A stretch of DNA of 64,000 nucleotides from Candidatus Binatia bacterium (GCA_026415395.1 JAOAHD010000007.1:981972-1045971); one strand, 5' to 3'; positions 25,021 to 33,822 are shown, counted from the stretch's first letter. Numbers and translations: made by a program. Notes: generated from the sequence alone by a model not told the origin.

Positions 25021-25479
25021 TCATCGTCTCCTTCGCTGTCGCACCGCCTGCGCTTTCGGATACTCGGCCAGGGCTGCCTCCAAACGCTCGACGAAGAGGC
25101 GAAATGAAGGGTCTCCTTGGACGACGAGATCGTCATACAGCTCCTCGATGTGGGTTTGCTGCAAGGCGACGAGCGTGCTCGTCGCCTCGTCGAAGCTTTG
25201 GCTGTTTCCCACCCGCTGCTCGAGTTCGGTGAGGCGTTGTTCCAGCTGTTCAATGCGCTCGCCGAATTCTGGCAGGAAGTCGCCAGACTCGTCGCGCTCC
25301 TGAAGACTGAGCAATTCCTCGCGAAGCACTTTCGCGTGGGTTTCCTCAAGGAACGCAAGTTCGTGGCAAAGTTCGCGTCGATCAGGATCATGGGAAAACT
25401 GCTCGGCGAGCCGCCAGTATAGGGCCGCGCTGCGTTCGGCGAGTGCGCTGCAGCGTTCGAGGATCTCGGCAAGGTACAT
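25021..25479 (-). CDS. Helical protein resembling ferritin-like/rubrerythrin fold, function unknown
   Basis: 152 residues from ATG 25479, which has GGAGG 9 bases upstream; the longer frame to 25566 runs into the terminator region and is not favoured. It is almost wholly helical. LAERSAALYWRLAEQFSHDP and LAFLEETHAKVLREE resemble the E-x-H metal-ligand helices of ferritin-like domains. A long Glu/Leu coiled coil follows, then QQTHIEELYDDLVVQGD with a second E/H-rich helix. The C-terminus is RQRRRR. A diiron role is plausible but not proven by the residues seen. Confidence 0.65.
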   Translation of the reverse strand: MYLAEILERCSALAERSAALYWRLAEQFSHDPDRRELCHELAFLEETHAKVLREELLSLQERDESGDFLPEFGERIEQLEQRLTELEQRVGNSQSFDEATSTLVALQQTHIEELYDDLVVQGDPSFRLFVERLEAALAEYPKAQAVRQRRRR

Positions 25480-25550
25480 GATTCCTGTCCTCCGTTCGTC
25501 TGCCCAACAATGAATTAGCCGGCCATGGAGGACAAGAGGCGGTCCGTCAC

Positions 25551-25582
25551 AAAAAATGGCCCCCAAAGGATTTTGGGGGCCA
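25551..25582 (-). terminator. Rho-independent terminator of tRNA-Gly
   Basis: A perfect GC-rich hairpin (arms TGGCCCCCAAA and TTTGGGGGCCA, 4-base loop, 25557-25582) is followed on the minus strand by six T residues. It lies about 7 bases after the tRNA-Gly 3' end. Confidence 0.9.
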
Positions 25583-25588
25583 GGGAGA

Positions 25589-25662
25589 AGCGGGTGACCG
25601 GGGTCGAACCGGCGACCTTATGCTTGGCAAGCATACGCTCTAGCCAGCTGAGCTACACCCGC
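25589..25662 (-). tRNA. tRNA-Gly (GCC anticodon)
   Basis: Full cloverleaf on the minus strand. The acceptor GCGGGTG pairs with CACCCGC, and the D arm is GTAGCTCAGCTGG. The anticodon stem is closed by TGCTT/AAGCA around anticodon GCC, and the T arm contains GGTTCGAACC. The discriminator base is T and the CCA is not encoded. A strong terminator follows. Confidence 0.97.
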
Positions 25663-25726
25663 GAACACACCAGTCTGTAGCGCAGGCGGTTTTTGAAGTC
25701 AAAGCCGCAGGCCAACGGCACAGCAG

Positions 25727-26224
25727 TCACGGCCCTTCGACGGTGATTGGGTACTCGTCCACGTCGGACACGTTGTTCGTGGGGTCGCGCAATGTCACTT
25801 TCGCAATGTACTCACCCGGCTTTGCGTACGTGTGCTGCGCGCGTACAAAGGCGTAGTCGGCCTTGTCCGGTGGCTGCTCCGGTTTCATTCCCGTAAGTGG
25901 TGGCGACCCATCGCCGAAGTCCCAATCGAACTCACCGGGTGCATCCGAGCAAAGCCCTTCGGCGGTGAACCGCACTTCGAGCGGGGCGGGGCCGCGTTCG
26001 ACGTCGGGCGTTAGAATCACGACGCAGCCGGGTGGGGGCGGGGAAGCTGGGGCTGCAACGGCGGCAGGTGATTCTGCAGCCACCGGTGGCTTAGGCAATT
26101 GGCCTTGCTCCGGAAGCAATGGTGGAGGTGCTAAGTCACGTTCACAGCTCCGGCAGCCAGCCCATTGCAACACCGCAACAGCAAGCACAAGGCGACATCC
26201 CCAAGTTCGCAGTCCGATCATCAT
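25727..26224 (-). CDS. PKD-domain lipoprotein
   Basis: About 165 residues. The start is ATG 26224 (or 26221) with AAGGA just upstream; the longer frame from 26287 puts extra residues before the signal. The lipoprotein signal reads CRLVLAVAVLQWAGC, followed by a Pro/Ala-rich linker (residues 30-65). A single PKD domain follows: VERGPAPLEVRFTAEG, the hallmark FDWDFGDGSPP, and HTYAKPGEYIAKVTLRD. PKD domains usually mediate protein or polysaccharide contacts at the surface. It stands alone between the two tRNA genes, so the partner is unknown. Confidence 0.82.
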   Translation of the reverse strand: MMIGLRTWGCRLVLAVAVLQWAGCRSCERDLAPPPLLPEQGQLPKPPVAAESPAAVAAPASPPPPGCVVILTPDVERGPAPLEVRFTAEGLCSDAPGEFDWDFGDGSPPLTGMKPEQPPDKADYAFVRAQHTYAKPGEYIAKVTLRDPTNNVSDVDEYPITVEGP

Positions 26225-26413
26225 GAGTCCTTCCCTAGCTCTCGTGGTGGCAAGCACACCGTCAGCCGCGTGCTGATAGAGAAGCAAGTCTGCGCTTGCA
26301 AAGTTTCCGCGGCACAGCAGAAAAGTAGCAGATTGGCTTGTGCGCCCAGGGGCTGGTCGTTAGGTTGCGCCGCCAAACCGCCCTTGCTAAGCGATCGCGC
26401 ACTCGCTCAGTTC

Positions 26414-26486
26414 GGCGGCGTACCCAAGTGGCTAAGGGAGAGGTCTGCAAAACCTCGATGCAGCGGTTCGAATCCGCTCGCCGCCT
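26414..26486 (+). tRNA. tRNA-Cys (GCA anticodon)
   Basis: Cloverleaf with acceptor GGCGGCG pairing CGCCGCC. The anticodon stem AGGTC/... encloses loop CTGCAAA with anticodon GCA. The T arm is GCGGTTCGAATCCGC and the discriminator is T, as expected for tRNA-Cys. CCA is not encoded. Confidence 0.95.
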
Positions 26487-26528
26487 TAACCAGTTGTTCG
26501 CGAAACACCGGGCGCGAGCCCCACGAGT

Positions 26529-27017
26529 TCACGAGAGCTTGGCAAGTACCGAGTCTGCGCTCGATACGCTCAAGCCCGGGCCAGGTTCCACTAGCAATTC
26601 TCGCACGACGCCATCTTCGACGATCATCGCATAGCGTTGCGATCGCAAGCCCATGCCGAAGCCGGACGCATCGAGTTCCAAGCCGACTGCCTTGGTGAAC
26701 TCCGCATTGCCGTCTGCCAGGAGGCGAACCTTGCCGGTCGCCCCGCTCGCCTTGCCCCAAGCGCCCATGACGAAAGCATCGTTCACAGCGATGCAGACGA
26801 TCTCGTCGACACCTTTGGCCTTGATTTCATCAGCCTTCTCAATGAAGCCAGGCAGGTGTTTGGCTGAGCATGTCGGTGTGAAGGCACCGGGCACAGCAAA
26901 CAATACGACCTTCTTCCCCTTGAAAATTTCCTCCAAGCTGACGTCGCGCGGACCATTGTCGGTCATCTCTTTGAGCTTGAGGTGCAACGGCAACCGGTCT
27001 CCAACTTTAATGGCCAT
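26529..27017 (-). CDS. Peroxiredoxin, Prx5/AhpE-like
   Basis: 162 residues from ATG 27017, placed behind AGGAGGAAGG; the frame to 27059 extends into the upstream gene. It reduces hydrogen and organic peroxides through the peroxidatic Cys50 in VPGAFTPTCS, the Prx5-type signature. Further family segments are GVDEIVCIAVNDAFVMGAWG, RLLADGNAEFTKAVGLELDAS, and the R of GLRSQRYAMIVEDG. A second cysteine (about residue 74) could be a resolving candidate. The CDGSH gene lies immediately upstream, so the two probably form a small oxidative/iron-sulfur stress unit. Confidence 0.93.
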   Translation of the reverse strand: MAIKVGDRLPLHLKLKEMTDNGPRDVSLEEIFKGKKVVLFAVPGAFTPTCSAKHLPGFIEKADEIKAKGVDEIVCIAVNDAFVMGAWGKASGATGKVRLLADGNAEFTKAVGLELDASGFGMGLRSQRYAMIVEDGVVRELLVEPGPGLSVSSADSVLAKLS

Positions 27018-27055
27018 TTTTCCTTCCTCCTCTTCTTCACATGGTGAGCGGAACC

Positions 27056-27256
27056 TCAAGGATTCCCATTCGCCTTGAAGCCTACTTCTTTGTGTGACCC
27101 GTCACAAAAAGGCTTGTTCGCCGAATGTCCGCACCGGCATAAGTAAAAGGGCCTCTCCGGAATCGGGATGGGGTTTTTCTTCGCATCCAACAGCTCGACA
27201 TCCCCGTGAACCTCGTAGGGACCGTCCTTCAGTACCTTAATTTTCACGTCGGGCAT
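27056..27256 (-). CDS. CDGSH iron-sulfur domain protein
   Basis: 66 residues, a whole minimal CDGSH domain. The 2Fe-2S ligands are Cys40 and Cys42 in YLCRCGHS, Cys51 and His55 in FCDGSH. The N-terminal part (VKIKVLKDGPYEVHG) is a strand region common to the family. It is cytoplasmic, with no membrane anchor. The proteins are redox or cluster-transfer factors; the exact role is unknown. It is 39 bp upstream of peroxiredoxin on the same strand. Confidence 0.93.
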   Translation of the reverse strand: MPDVKIKVLKDGPYEVHGDVELLDAKKNPIPIPERPFYLCRCGHSANKPFCDGSHKEVGFKANGNP

Positions 27257-27433
27257 GGGCAGACCTCCTCTCTGCGAGGCAATTGGCTACCGACTCCGCG
27301 TGCCGAGCGCAAGCGACCGCGCTCCGTTGCGCACCAAAGCGGGTGCGTTGTTTCCCGAACCGGTAGCTCTTCGCTTCGCACTGCTTCGCAGATCAGGCCG
27401 ATGTTCATTCCATCACAGGGAGGCCCGCTGGGC

Positions 27434-28182
27434 TTAGGGTGCTGCTGCTGGCTTTTCGAAAATTGCCAGGATGTCCGCCTTGAGAAATTCGAGGGCCGGA
27501 CGATCGATCAAGCGCTCGAATAAGAGCGAAAGTACGTAGAGCGGCTTCACGAATCCGAACGAATGAGCCAGCCCGTGACGGGTAATGCGCGCCTCTCGCA
27601 AGCCGGCTTGCTCAGCTAACCGGCGCAGTGCCGAAACGGTATTCGCTCGATACCAGCTAGGAAACACATCGTCCTCGAAACTCCGCCATTCGCGCCGATT
27701 AAGGAAATACGTAAGTCGCTTGTATGCGAGATGGAACCAATGCGGCGTGAGTCGGGCGACGATCATGGCAGAGTTCCAGTTATTCGGCGTGAACACGATA
27801 AAACGCGCACCCGGGGCCGCAACACGTGCGACTTCTGCAAACACGTCCTCGGGACGTTCGAGGTGCTCGGCCACCATCGATGCAGTGACTAAAGTGAACA
27901 CCCCGTCGCGGAACGGTAAGGCGGCAGCATCAGCGAGGACCAGATGGCGCAACGTCTCATGTTGTTGTAGATGAGGTCGCGGTCGCACCCAATGACCGGG
28001 GGAGCCCGCCGCGTGAGCGCCCGGTTGAGCTCGCTGTTTCCTGTGAGACGCCGGCCGCACCCGAGATCGAGCCAAACAGTGCGAGCATCAACTGCTTCAG
28101 CAAGCAGCCGTTCATACGCTCGTTTCGGCGACCCGTAGGTTGGGTAGTACCGTCGGATCAAAGCCGCATTCTTGCCGTGCAC
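27434..28182 (-). pseudogene. SAM-dependent methyltransferase disrupted by a frameshift
   Basis: Two overlapping frames encode the halves of one class I methyltransferase. The first (from 28182) has the N-terminal helix (GKNAALIRRYYPTYGSPKRAY), motif I VWLDLGCGRR and motif II IGCDRDL. The second (to 27434) has LADAAALPFRDGVFTLVTAS, SMVAEHLERPEDVFAEVARV and FIVFTPNNWNS. The frames meet near 27960-27975, where the AAC-AAC-ATG stretch must be left by a -1 shift, as if one base were deleted. The site lacks a standard slippery heptamer. It may be a real mutation or an assembly error; if intact, the protein would be about 249 residues. Confidence 0.75.
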
Positions 28183-28322
28183 TGGTTTATTCCTCCGAAA
28201 GAATGAGAGAAGATTGAACGTACTGCGGAACTGCCGAGACCTGGCGCGGCTGGCTACCTATCACCGTTACGAGCGCTTGCAAGTTGGGCCGGCGTGGCCT
28301 TACACCGCAGCCGTTGGCCGCT

Positions 28323-28865
28323 TCAGGAGCGCCCGGATCCTTCTGTTCGCGGCTGACCACTGTCTTGGGGGTAGCCAGTTTGGAGCCGCTCCCGCAGGCG
28401 CATAAGGAACTCCCGCTGCGCGGGGATCATCAGGGGTTCCGCTCGGTCCAACGGGTAAAAGCGACACACATCCACCTCGTGCCCGTCGGACTTGATGCAG
28501 CGGCCTCGCTCGTCAATCGCCGCAGCACTTCTCGGATCGAGAACGGCCCAGTAACCGTGCACAACCTTACCGGACTTTTGTCGGATCGTGCCAAGGTCAC
28601 CAACAATGTGGACGTCGAGGCCGGTCTCCTCTTTCGTTTCGCGTACCGCCGCCTCTTCCGGTTGCTCCCCGGGTTCTACGTGCCCCTTGGGGATTCCGAA
28701 CAGAGGTTTTCGGAAGGTCGCCCCGCGGGGGTGAACGAGAAGGACTTCGGTTACTCCGTTGTGGACGCGGGTGACGACACAACCGGCAGAAACTTCTTTG
28801 CCTCGTTTGGAGGCTGTTTGCTTACTTGCCCGCGGGCTCTTCGATGGCGTTGGTCCTGACGACAC
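28323..28865 (-). CDS. Nudix hydrolase, likely Ap4A or nucleotide pyrophosphatase type
   Basis: About 180 residues from GTG 28865; the longer frame (to 29024) lies antisense-free but overlaps beta-glucosidase by 200 bp and is low-complexity. The Nudix box is complete: GHVEPGEQPEEAAVRETKEETG, read with its REXXEE core. An N-terminal strand set (EVSAGCVVTRVHNGVTEVLLV) precedes it and YPLDRAEPLMIPAQREFLM follows. The residue pattern resembles the small Ap4A/DATP pyrophosphohydrolases, but the substrate is not determined. It overlaps the beta-glucosidase 3' end by about 44 bp. Confidence 0.82.
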   Translation of the reverse strand: MSSGPTPSKSPRASKQTASKRGKEVSAGCVVTRVHNGVTEVLLVHPRGATFRKPLFGIPKGHVEPGEQPEEAAVRETKEETGLDVHIVGDLGTIRQKSGKVVHGYWAVLDPRSAAAIDERGRCIKSDGHEVDVCRFYPLDRAEPLMIPAQREFLMRLRERLQTGYPQDSGQPRTEGSGRS

Positions 28866-30168
28866 TCGAGTAAAAGTAGCCGCTATCTTTAACGATCCGT
28901 TGCTGCGAGTCGAAGTCGACGTACACGATTCCGAAGCGTTGCGTGTAACCAAAGGTCCACTCGAAGTTGTCGAGCAAGGACCAGCAGAAATACCCTCGCA
29001 GCGGCACCCCATCGGCAATTGCACGAGCGGCGCGGAGAAGGTGCTGGTGGAGGTACTCCACTCGTTCGGGATCCGCTACCCGGCCATCCCGCACCTGGTC
29101 GGGGTAGGAGGCACCATTTTCGGTTATAAAAATTGCCGGCCGGCCGTAGTCGCGGGTGATTCGCACCAGTGAGTCGTACAAATGGTCAGGATAGACTTCC
29201 CATCCCATTGCAGTGTGCGGCTTGCCCACTTGCGCCACCTGCGTAGCGGCGAGCACAGGTACACTCGGCTCGTGGCGCACGACCGCGCGCGTGTAACTGT
29301 TATGACCGAAGAAGTCGATCGGTGGCGCGAGGTGCTCGTCATCGTCAATCACGAGACGTGGGTCGAACGCGGCGAGCATTGCGCGCGCCTCGGCTGGGTA
29401 GTGACCCAGCAAACTCGGCTCCCAAAACCACCGGTTGACCAAACAATCCCAGCGTTCCGCCGCAGCTTTGTCTTCGGGGGAATCTGATGCGGGATACACG
29501 GGTAGGGAAACGTGGGTGATCCCGACTTGAGTTTTAGGGCACAGGGCGCGCAGTGCCCGCACCGCAAGGCTGTGCGCCACGTTTAAGTTGTGGGAAACTT
29601 GAACCGCTGCCGCAATGTCTTGCTTTGCCGGAGGGTGAAGGCCCAACACGTAGCCAGCAACAACCACCGCGAGAGGTTCATTGAGCGTAATCCAGTGGGC
29701 GACACGATCACCCAGACGGAGCGCACCCGCGGCCACATCCTCGGCAAAAGCTTCGGCAGTGAGGCGCGACTCCCAACCGCCGCATTCTTGCAAGGCCTGG
29801 GGCAGGTCCCAGTGGTACAGAGTCACGAACGGTTCGATTCCTCGCGCGCAGAGGGTATCGACGAGGCGGTCGTAGAAATCGAGTCCCGCCGTATTCATCA
29901 CGCCGTGACCTGAAGGGAAGATGCGCGGCCAGGAGATGGAAAAGCGGTAGGCCTTGAGTCCTAAGCGAGCCATCAGATCGATGTCCTCGCGGTACCGGTG
30001 GTAGTGGTCGCAAGCGACGTCTCCAGTGCTATCGTCGACAATCTTGCCGGGCGTGTGGGTGAACGTATCCCAAATGGAGGGGCCTTTACCGTCTTCGTTC
30101 CACGCGCCTTCAATCTGATAGGCGGAGGTGGCCGTACCCCAAACAAATCCAGCGGGAAACGTTGCCAT
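28822..30168 (-). CDS. Beta-glucosidase, glycoside hydrolase family 1
   Basis: The 448-residue retaining beta-glucosidase hydrolyses terminal beta-D-glucosyl or related residues. It has the GH1 start signature FPAGFVWGTATSAYQIEGAW, the acid/base Glu164 in TLNEP, and the nucleophile Glu350 in FITENG. The NEP/ENG distance of about 186 residues is normal for GH1. No signal peptide is present, so it acts on imported sugars in the cytoplasm. Its start shares one base with the DUF721 stop (TAATG), indicating coupling to that gene. Confidence 0.95.
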   Translation of the reverse strand: MATFPAGFVWGTATSAYQIEGAWNEDGKGPSIWDTFTHTPGKIVDDSTGDVACDHYHRYREDIDLMARLGLKAYRFSISWPRIFPSGHGVMNTAGLDFYDRLVDTLCARGIEPFVTLYHWDLPQALQECGGWESRLTAEAFAEDVAAGALRLGDRVAHWITLNEPLAVVVAGYVLGLHPPAKQDIAAAVQVSHNLNVAHSLAVRALRALCPKTQVGITHVSLPVYPASDSPEDKAAAERWDCLVNRWFWEPSLLGHYPAEARAMLAAFDPRLVIDDDEHLAPPIDFFGHNSYTRAVVRHEPSVPVLAATQVAQVGKPHTAMGWEVYPDHLYDSLVRITRDYGRPAIFITENGASYPDQVRDGRVADPERVEYLHQHLLRAARAIADGVPLRGYFCWSLLDNFEWTFGYTQRFGIVYVDFDSQQRIVKDSGYFYSSVVRTNAIEEPAGK

Positions 30169-30731
30169 TAAACCCCTCGCTCTCGACGTTCGTGTCGCCG
30201 TGCGTTGCGCGGTCGCGTCCCGCCCCGGGTCTTTGCCGGCTCTGCCTCCAATCGTGAGCGCAAGCGCTCGCGCGCCTCGACCAAGCGGCGAAAGGCGTTG
30301 GCAAGTTCAGGATCTCGCACGCGCGCAACCTCTGCTTCCCAGTTGGCAAGCGGCTCGACAGCGCTCTTCGGCAAACTGGGAGCGGCTACACGCGGTCTGT
30401 CGGAATTGGCCTTTGAGCGCGGGCTCCCAACGACGATGACCAAGTCCCGCACACGACCGGGACCAACGTGGGCGTTGATGCTGTCGAGCAGCTGTGGCTT
30501 TAAAAACTCCAATTCCTGCCGCCACGTTGCCGAGGCGGCGAGCAGCAACAACACGCCGTTACGCAGCTCCAGCGGTTGAACCCGCCGCGCAATTTGCTGG
30601 CCGACCACGGCTTCCCATTGCGCGAATAAACGGTAAACATCGAGGTTTTGCTCTGCATCGAGCCGGCGCAAAATTCCGCGCAAAGTTTCCGCTAAAGGCG
30701 TGCAAGTGGAAGCACCTTCGGCTTTGTTCAT
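30168..30731 (-). CDS. DUF721 (DciA-like) protein
   Basis: 187 residues. The core matches the DUF721 family: ETLRGILRRLDAEQNLDVYR at the start, LFAQWEAVVGQQIARRVQPLELRNGVLLL and SATWRQELEFLKPQLLDSINAHVGPG. The DciA branch of this family helps load replicative helicase. A charged C-terminal extension (RRLVEARERLRSRLEAEP and an Arg-rich tail) exceeds the compact form. It is divergent from nrdJ across a promoter region of about 200 bp, and directly followed by the glucosidase. Confidence 0.82.
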   Translation of the reverse strand: MNKAEGASTCTPLAETLRGILRRLDAEQNLDVYRLFAQWEAVVGQQIARRVQPLELRNGVLLLLAASATWRQELEFLKPQLLDSINAHVGPGRVRDLVIVVGSPRSKANSDRPRVAAPSLPKSAVEPLANWEAEVARVRDPELANAFRRLVEARERLRSRLEAEPAKTRGGTRPRNARRHERRERGV

Positions 30732-30864
30732 TCCAGGGGCAAGATTACCTGGTTTTTTCCAGTATGACTAGCTTCAACGGCGCGGCACCGGGGCCGCACG
30801 AGCGAGGCGCATTCAGGGCAAGGGACCCATAGAAACCCGCCGTCACCGAAGATGGTCCGCATTC

Positions 30865-30919
30865 TTGACTACCACAACATGTTGTGGGATAGAGACATTC
30901 CATCCACAACAGATAGCGT
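30865..30919 (+). promoter_or_regulatory. nrdJ promoter with two NrdR boxes
   Basis: TTGACT at 30865-30870 is a good -35. A 17-base spacer (30871-30887) is almost filled by the palindrome CCACAACATGTTGTGG (box 1, 30872-30887), followed by GATAGA as a weak -10. A second, less perfect copy (box 2, 30904-30919, CCACAACAGATAGCGT) is centred 32 bases further on. Core positions match the known NrdR box pattern (C-w-A-x-A-T-x-T-w-G), and the spacing of about three helical turns is as reported for NrdR pairs. An NrdR repressor gene is not in the window. Confidence 0.7.
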
Positions 30920-30958
30920 TGGTGAGCGAAGGGTTTGCAGGAAGACATGGGAGGAAGC

Positions 30959-33718
30959 ATGGCCAACGGAGCACAGAAGAGGAAGCGAGAGCGGCCAGCA
31001 ACAGCCGCCTTTGAAGTCAATCAGCTCGAGCAGCGTGGCTCGAACCGGGGCTTGCGTGTTCAGCGTTATTTTACGCAACCGGGAGTCGATCCGTTCGACT
31101 GCGTTGAGTGGGAAGTTCGCAAGGCCGTGATCACCGGGGAGAAGGGGGAAGTTGTTTTCGAGCAGGACAACGTCGAGGTTCCCAAGGCGTGGTCACAGTT
31201 GGCCACGAGCGTGGTCGTGTCGAAGTACTTCCGGGGGCCTTTGGGCAGCCCTGAGCGCGAGCGCAGCGTCCGGCAGTTAATCGGACGGGTGGTGAGAACA
31301 CTGCGTTCGTGGGGAGAACGGCAAGGGTATTTTGCGACCCAGGCGGACGCGGAGGCCTTTTCCGCCGAGTTAACGCATCTGCTGTTGGAGCAGAAGATGG
31401 CCTTCAACAGCCCCGTGTGGTTCAACGTGGGCATCGAAGAGCGCCCGCAGTGCTCGGCGTGTTTCATCTTGTCGGTGGACGACACGATGGAGTCGATCCT
31501 CAACTGGTATCGTAACGAGGGCATCATTTTTAAGGGTGGCTCTGGTTCCGGAGTAAACCTGTCGCGGATTCGGTCGTCGAAGGAAAAGCTTGCCGGAGGT
31601 GGCACGGCTTCGGGCCCCGTCTCGTTCATGAAGGCGGCGGACGCCTCTGCGGGCGTGATCAAATCCGGAGGCAAGACGCGGCGCGCCGCAAAAATGGTAG
31701 TGCTGAACGTCGACCATCCGGACATCGTGGAGTTCATTCGCTGTAAGGAAGAAGAAGAGAAGAAGGCGTGGGCGCTCATCGACGCCGGATACGATGGCTC
31801 CCTCGATGGGCCGGCGTACAGCTCGGTGTTCTTTCAGAACGCGAACAACTCTGTGCGTGTGCCCGATGCGTTCATGCGTGCAGTGGAAAACGACGGTGTT
31901 TGGCACACGCGTTACGTGCTCACGGGAGAGATTTGCGAGGAGTATCGCGCTCGAGACTTGTTCCGTATGATCGCCGAGGCTGCTTGGGTTTGTGGCGACC
32001 CGGGTATGCAGTTCGATACCACGATTAATGACTGGCACACCTGCCCCAACGCGGGCCGCATCAACGCTTCGAATCCGTGCTCCGAGTACATGCACCTTGA
32101 CAACTCGGCGTGCAATCTCGCCTCGCTCAATCTGATGAAATTTGTTGATGAGGGTGGAAACTTTGACGTCGCTGCCTTCCGGCACGCGGTGGACATTACC
32201 ATCCTTGCCCAGGATATCATCGTGGACAACTCGAGCTACCCTACGCCTGAGATCGAGCGTAACGCACGACGCTACCGCCAACTCGGCTTGGGATATGCCA
32301 ATTTGGGCGCGTTGCTGATGTCGCTCGGCTTGCCGTACGACTCCGACGCGGGGCGAGAGTACGCAGCGGCGGTGACTGCTTTGATGTGCGGGGAAGCGTA
32401 TTTGCAGTCTTGCCGAATTGCGGAAGCGATGGGTCCGTTCGAAGGCTACGGTGCTGATCGTGACGGCATGCTGCGCGTGCTGCGCAAACACGCGAGTTAC
32501 GCACACAAGCTTGACCCCAGTCTTGTGCCCCTGGAGCTGCTGACCGGGGCACGGCGAACGTGGGACGAGGTGGTGACGACGAGCGAGCGCGTCGGGGTGC
32601 GGAACTCCCAGGTGACCGTGCTCGCACCTACTGGGACGATTGCGTTCATGATGGATTGCGACACCACAGGTGTGGAGCCGGACATCGCGCTTGTGAAATA
32701 CAAAAAGCTCGTCGGTGGCGGGATGCTGAAGATCGTGAACTCCACCGTACCGCGGGCACTCAAGCGGTTGGGCTACGAATCGAGCGAAATTCAGAGCATC
32801 GTGGAATATATCGACGAACATGACACAATTGAGGGGGCGCCCGGCTTGCGGGAAGAGCACCTACCGGTCTTCGACTGCGCATTCAAACCAGCACGGGGCA
32901 GCCGCTCCATTCATTACATGGGTCATTTGCGGATGATGGGTGCGGTGCAGCCGTTTATTTCCGGTGCCATTTCCAAAACCATCAACATGCCAAACAGCGC
33001 TACCGTCCAGGACATCATGGATGCGTACATGGCGGCGTGGCGCCTGGGTCTCAAAGCGGTGGCTGTATATCGTGACGGTTGCAAGCGTACTCAGCCGCTC
33101 AATACGGCAAGGGGCGGCGGTAAGGCGAACACGGCTGCTCAGGAGTTTCAACCGGTGCGCCGGAGGTTACCGAACGACTGCCAATCGATTCGCCACAAGT
33201 TCGATATCGCCGGACACGAGGGATACATCCACGTAGGTCTGTACGAGGATGGCAAGCCAGGAGAGATTTTCATCAAGATTGCCAAGGAAGGGAGCACGGT
33301 CTCGGGTTTGATGGACACCATTGGCATCCTGACCTCCATGGCCTTGCAATATGGAGTGCCCTTGGAAGTCTTGGTCGATAAGTTCAGTCACGTGCGCTTC
33401 GAACCTTCCGGTTTTACCAAGAATCCAGACATTCCGTTTGCGAAGTCGTTGATCGACTACATCTTCCGTTTCCTGGGTTCACGGTTTCTGAGTCCCGAGC
33501 AGCGTTCGCAGATGGGAATCTCGATCACCCCGAGCGAGGGCGCCGCTGGTCCGGGGTCGAGTAGCTCTTCAGAGCTTCAACCCGGAGGGAGCGTTGCTGC
33601 ACTGGGTTTTAGCCCTCAGGCCGACGCCCCGAGCTGCCAGGACTGTGGCGCAATCATGGTGCGCAACGGCAGTTGCTACAAGTGCATGAATTGCGGAGCA
33701 ACCAGTGGTTGTTCCTGA
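30959..33718 (+). CDS. nrdJ: Adenosylcobalamin-dependent (class II) ribonucleotide reductase
   Basis: About 919 residues from ATG 30959, which has GGGAGGAAG close upstream; TTG 30935 is the longer frame. It converts ribonucleotides to deoxyribonucleotides by a cobalamin-generated thiyl radical, without oxygen. The family segments are LLEQKMAFNSPVWFNVGI, the Cys-bearing RPQCSACFILSVDD, the FKGGSGSGVNLSRIRS loop and the finger-loop NPCSEYMHLDNSACNLA. The C-terminus ends in a Cys-rich zinc-ribbon-like tail (CQDCGAIM then CYKCMNCGA), which is common in this class. It stands behind two NrdR boxes. No class I or III reductase is in the window, and no cobalamin riboswitch was seen upstream. Confidence 0.96.
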   Translation: MANGAQKRKRERPATAAFEVNQLEQRGSNRGLRVQRYFTQPGVDPFDCVEWEVRKAVITGEKGEVVFEQDNVEVPKAWSQLATSVVVSKYFRGPLGSPERERSVRQLIGRVVRTLRSWGERQGYFATQADAEAFSAELTHLLLEQKMAFNSPVWFNVGIEERPQCSACFILSVDDTMESILNWYRNEGIIFKGGSGSGVNLSRIRSSKEKLAGGGTASGPVSFMKAADASAGVIKSGGKTRRAAKMVVLNVDHPDIVEFIRCKEEEEKKAWALIDAGYDGSLDGPAYSSVFFQNANNSVRVPDAFMRAVENDGVWHTRYVLTGEICEEYRARDLFRMIAEAAWVCGDPGMQFDTTINDWHTCPNAGRINASNPCSEYMHLDNSACNLASLNLMKFVDEGGNFDVAAFRHAVDITILAQDIIVDNSSYPTPEIERNARRYRQLGLGYANLGALLMSLGLPYDSDAGREYAAAVTALMCGEAYLQSCRIAEAMGPFEGYGADRDGMLRVLRKHASYAHKLDPSLVPLELLTGARRTWDEVVTTSERVGVRNSQVTVLAPTGTIAFMMDCDTTGVEPDIALVKYKKLVGGGMLKIVNSTVPRALKRLGYESSEIQSIVEYIDEHDTIEGAPGLREEHLPVFDCAFKPARGSRSIHYMGHLRMMGAVQPFISGAISKTINMPNSATVQDIMDAYMAAWRLGLKAVAVYRDGCKRTQPLNTARGGGKANTAAQEFQPVRRRLPNDCQSIRHKFDIAGHEGYIHVGLYEDGKPGEIFIKIAKEGSTVSGLMDTIGILTSMALQYGVPLEVLVDKFSHVRFEPSGFTKNPDIPFAKSLIDYIFRFLGSRFLSPEQRSQMGISITPSEGAAGPGSSSSSELQPGGSVAALGFSPQADAPSCQDCGAIMVRNGSCYKCMNCGATSGCS

Positions 33719-33792
33719 TATTCGAGCGATCCGCAGCAAGGGGGCGCGCCAAACAAGGTGTGCGGGGAGGTGGCGGTGGCCGAAGGTTCGGG

Positions 33793-33822
33793 TGGGGCGC
33801 CTGCATCTCTGCAGGCGCCCCA
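33793..33822. terminator. Perfect 13-bp hairpin between nrdJ and TetR gene
   Basis: Inverted repeat TGGGGCGCCTGCA (33793-33805), loop TCTC, TGCAGGCGCCCCA (33810-33822). The arms match without a mismatch. It lies between two convergent genes and could end transcription from both sides, but no T-run follows, so a factor-assisted or RNA-stability role is also possible. Confidence 0.6.

Noticed and set aside
27960-27975. Programmed -1 frameshifting in the methyltransferase
   Set aside because: No X-XXY-YYZ slippery heptamer or obvious downstream stem is present; mutation or sequence error is simpler.
30732-30864. Cobalamin riboswitch upstream of nrdJ
   Set aside because: Only about 130 bp lie before the promoter and no conserved B12-box sequence was seen.
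31370-32860. Minus-strand open frame of 496 codons opposite nrdJ
   Set aside because: It is a shadow of the highly conserved nrdJ coding frame and shows no recognisable motif.
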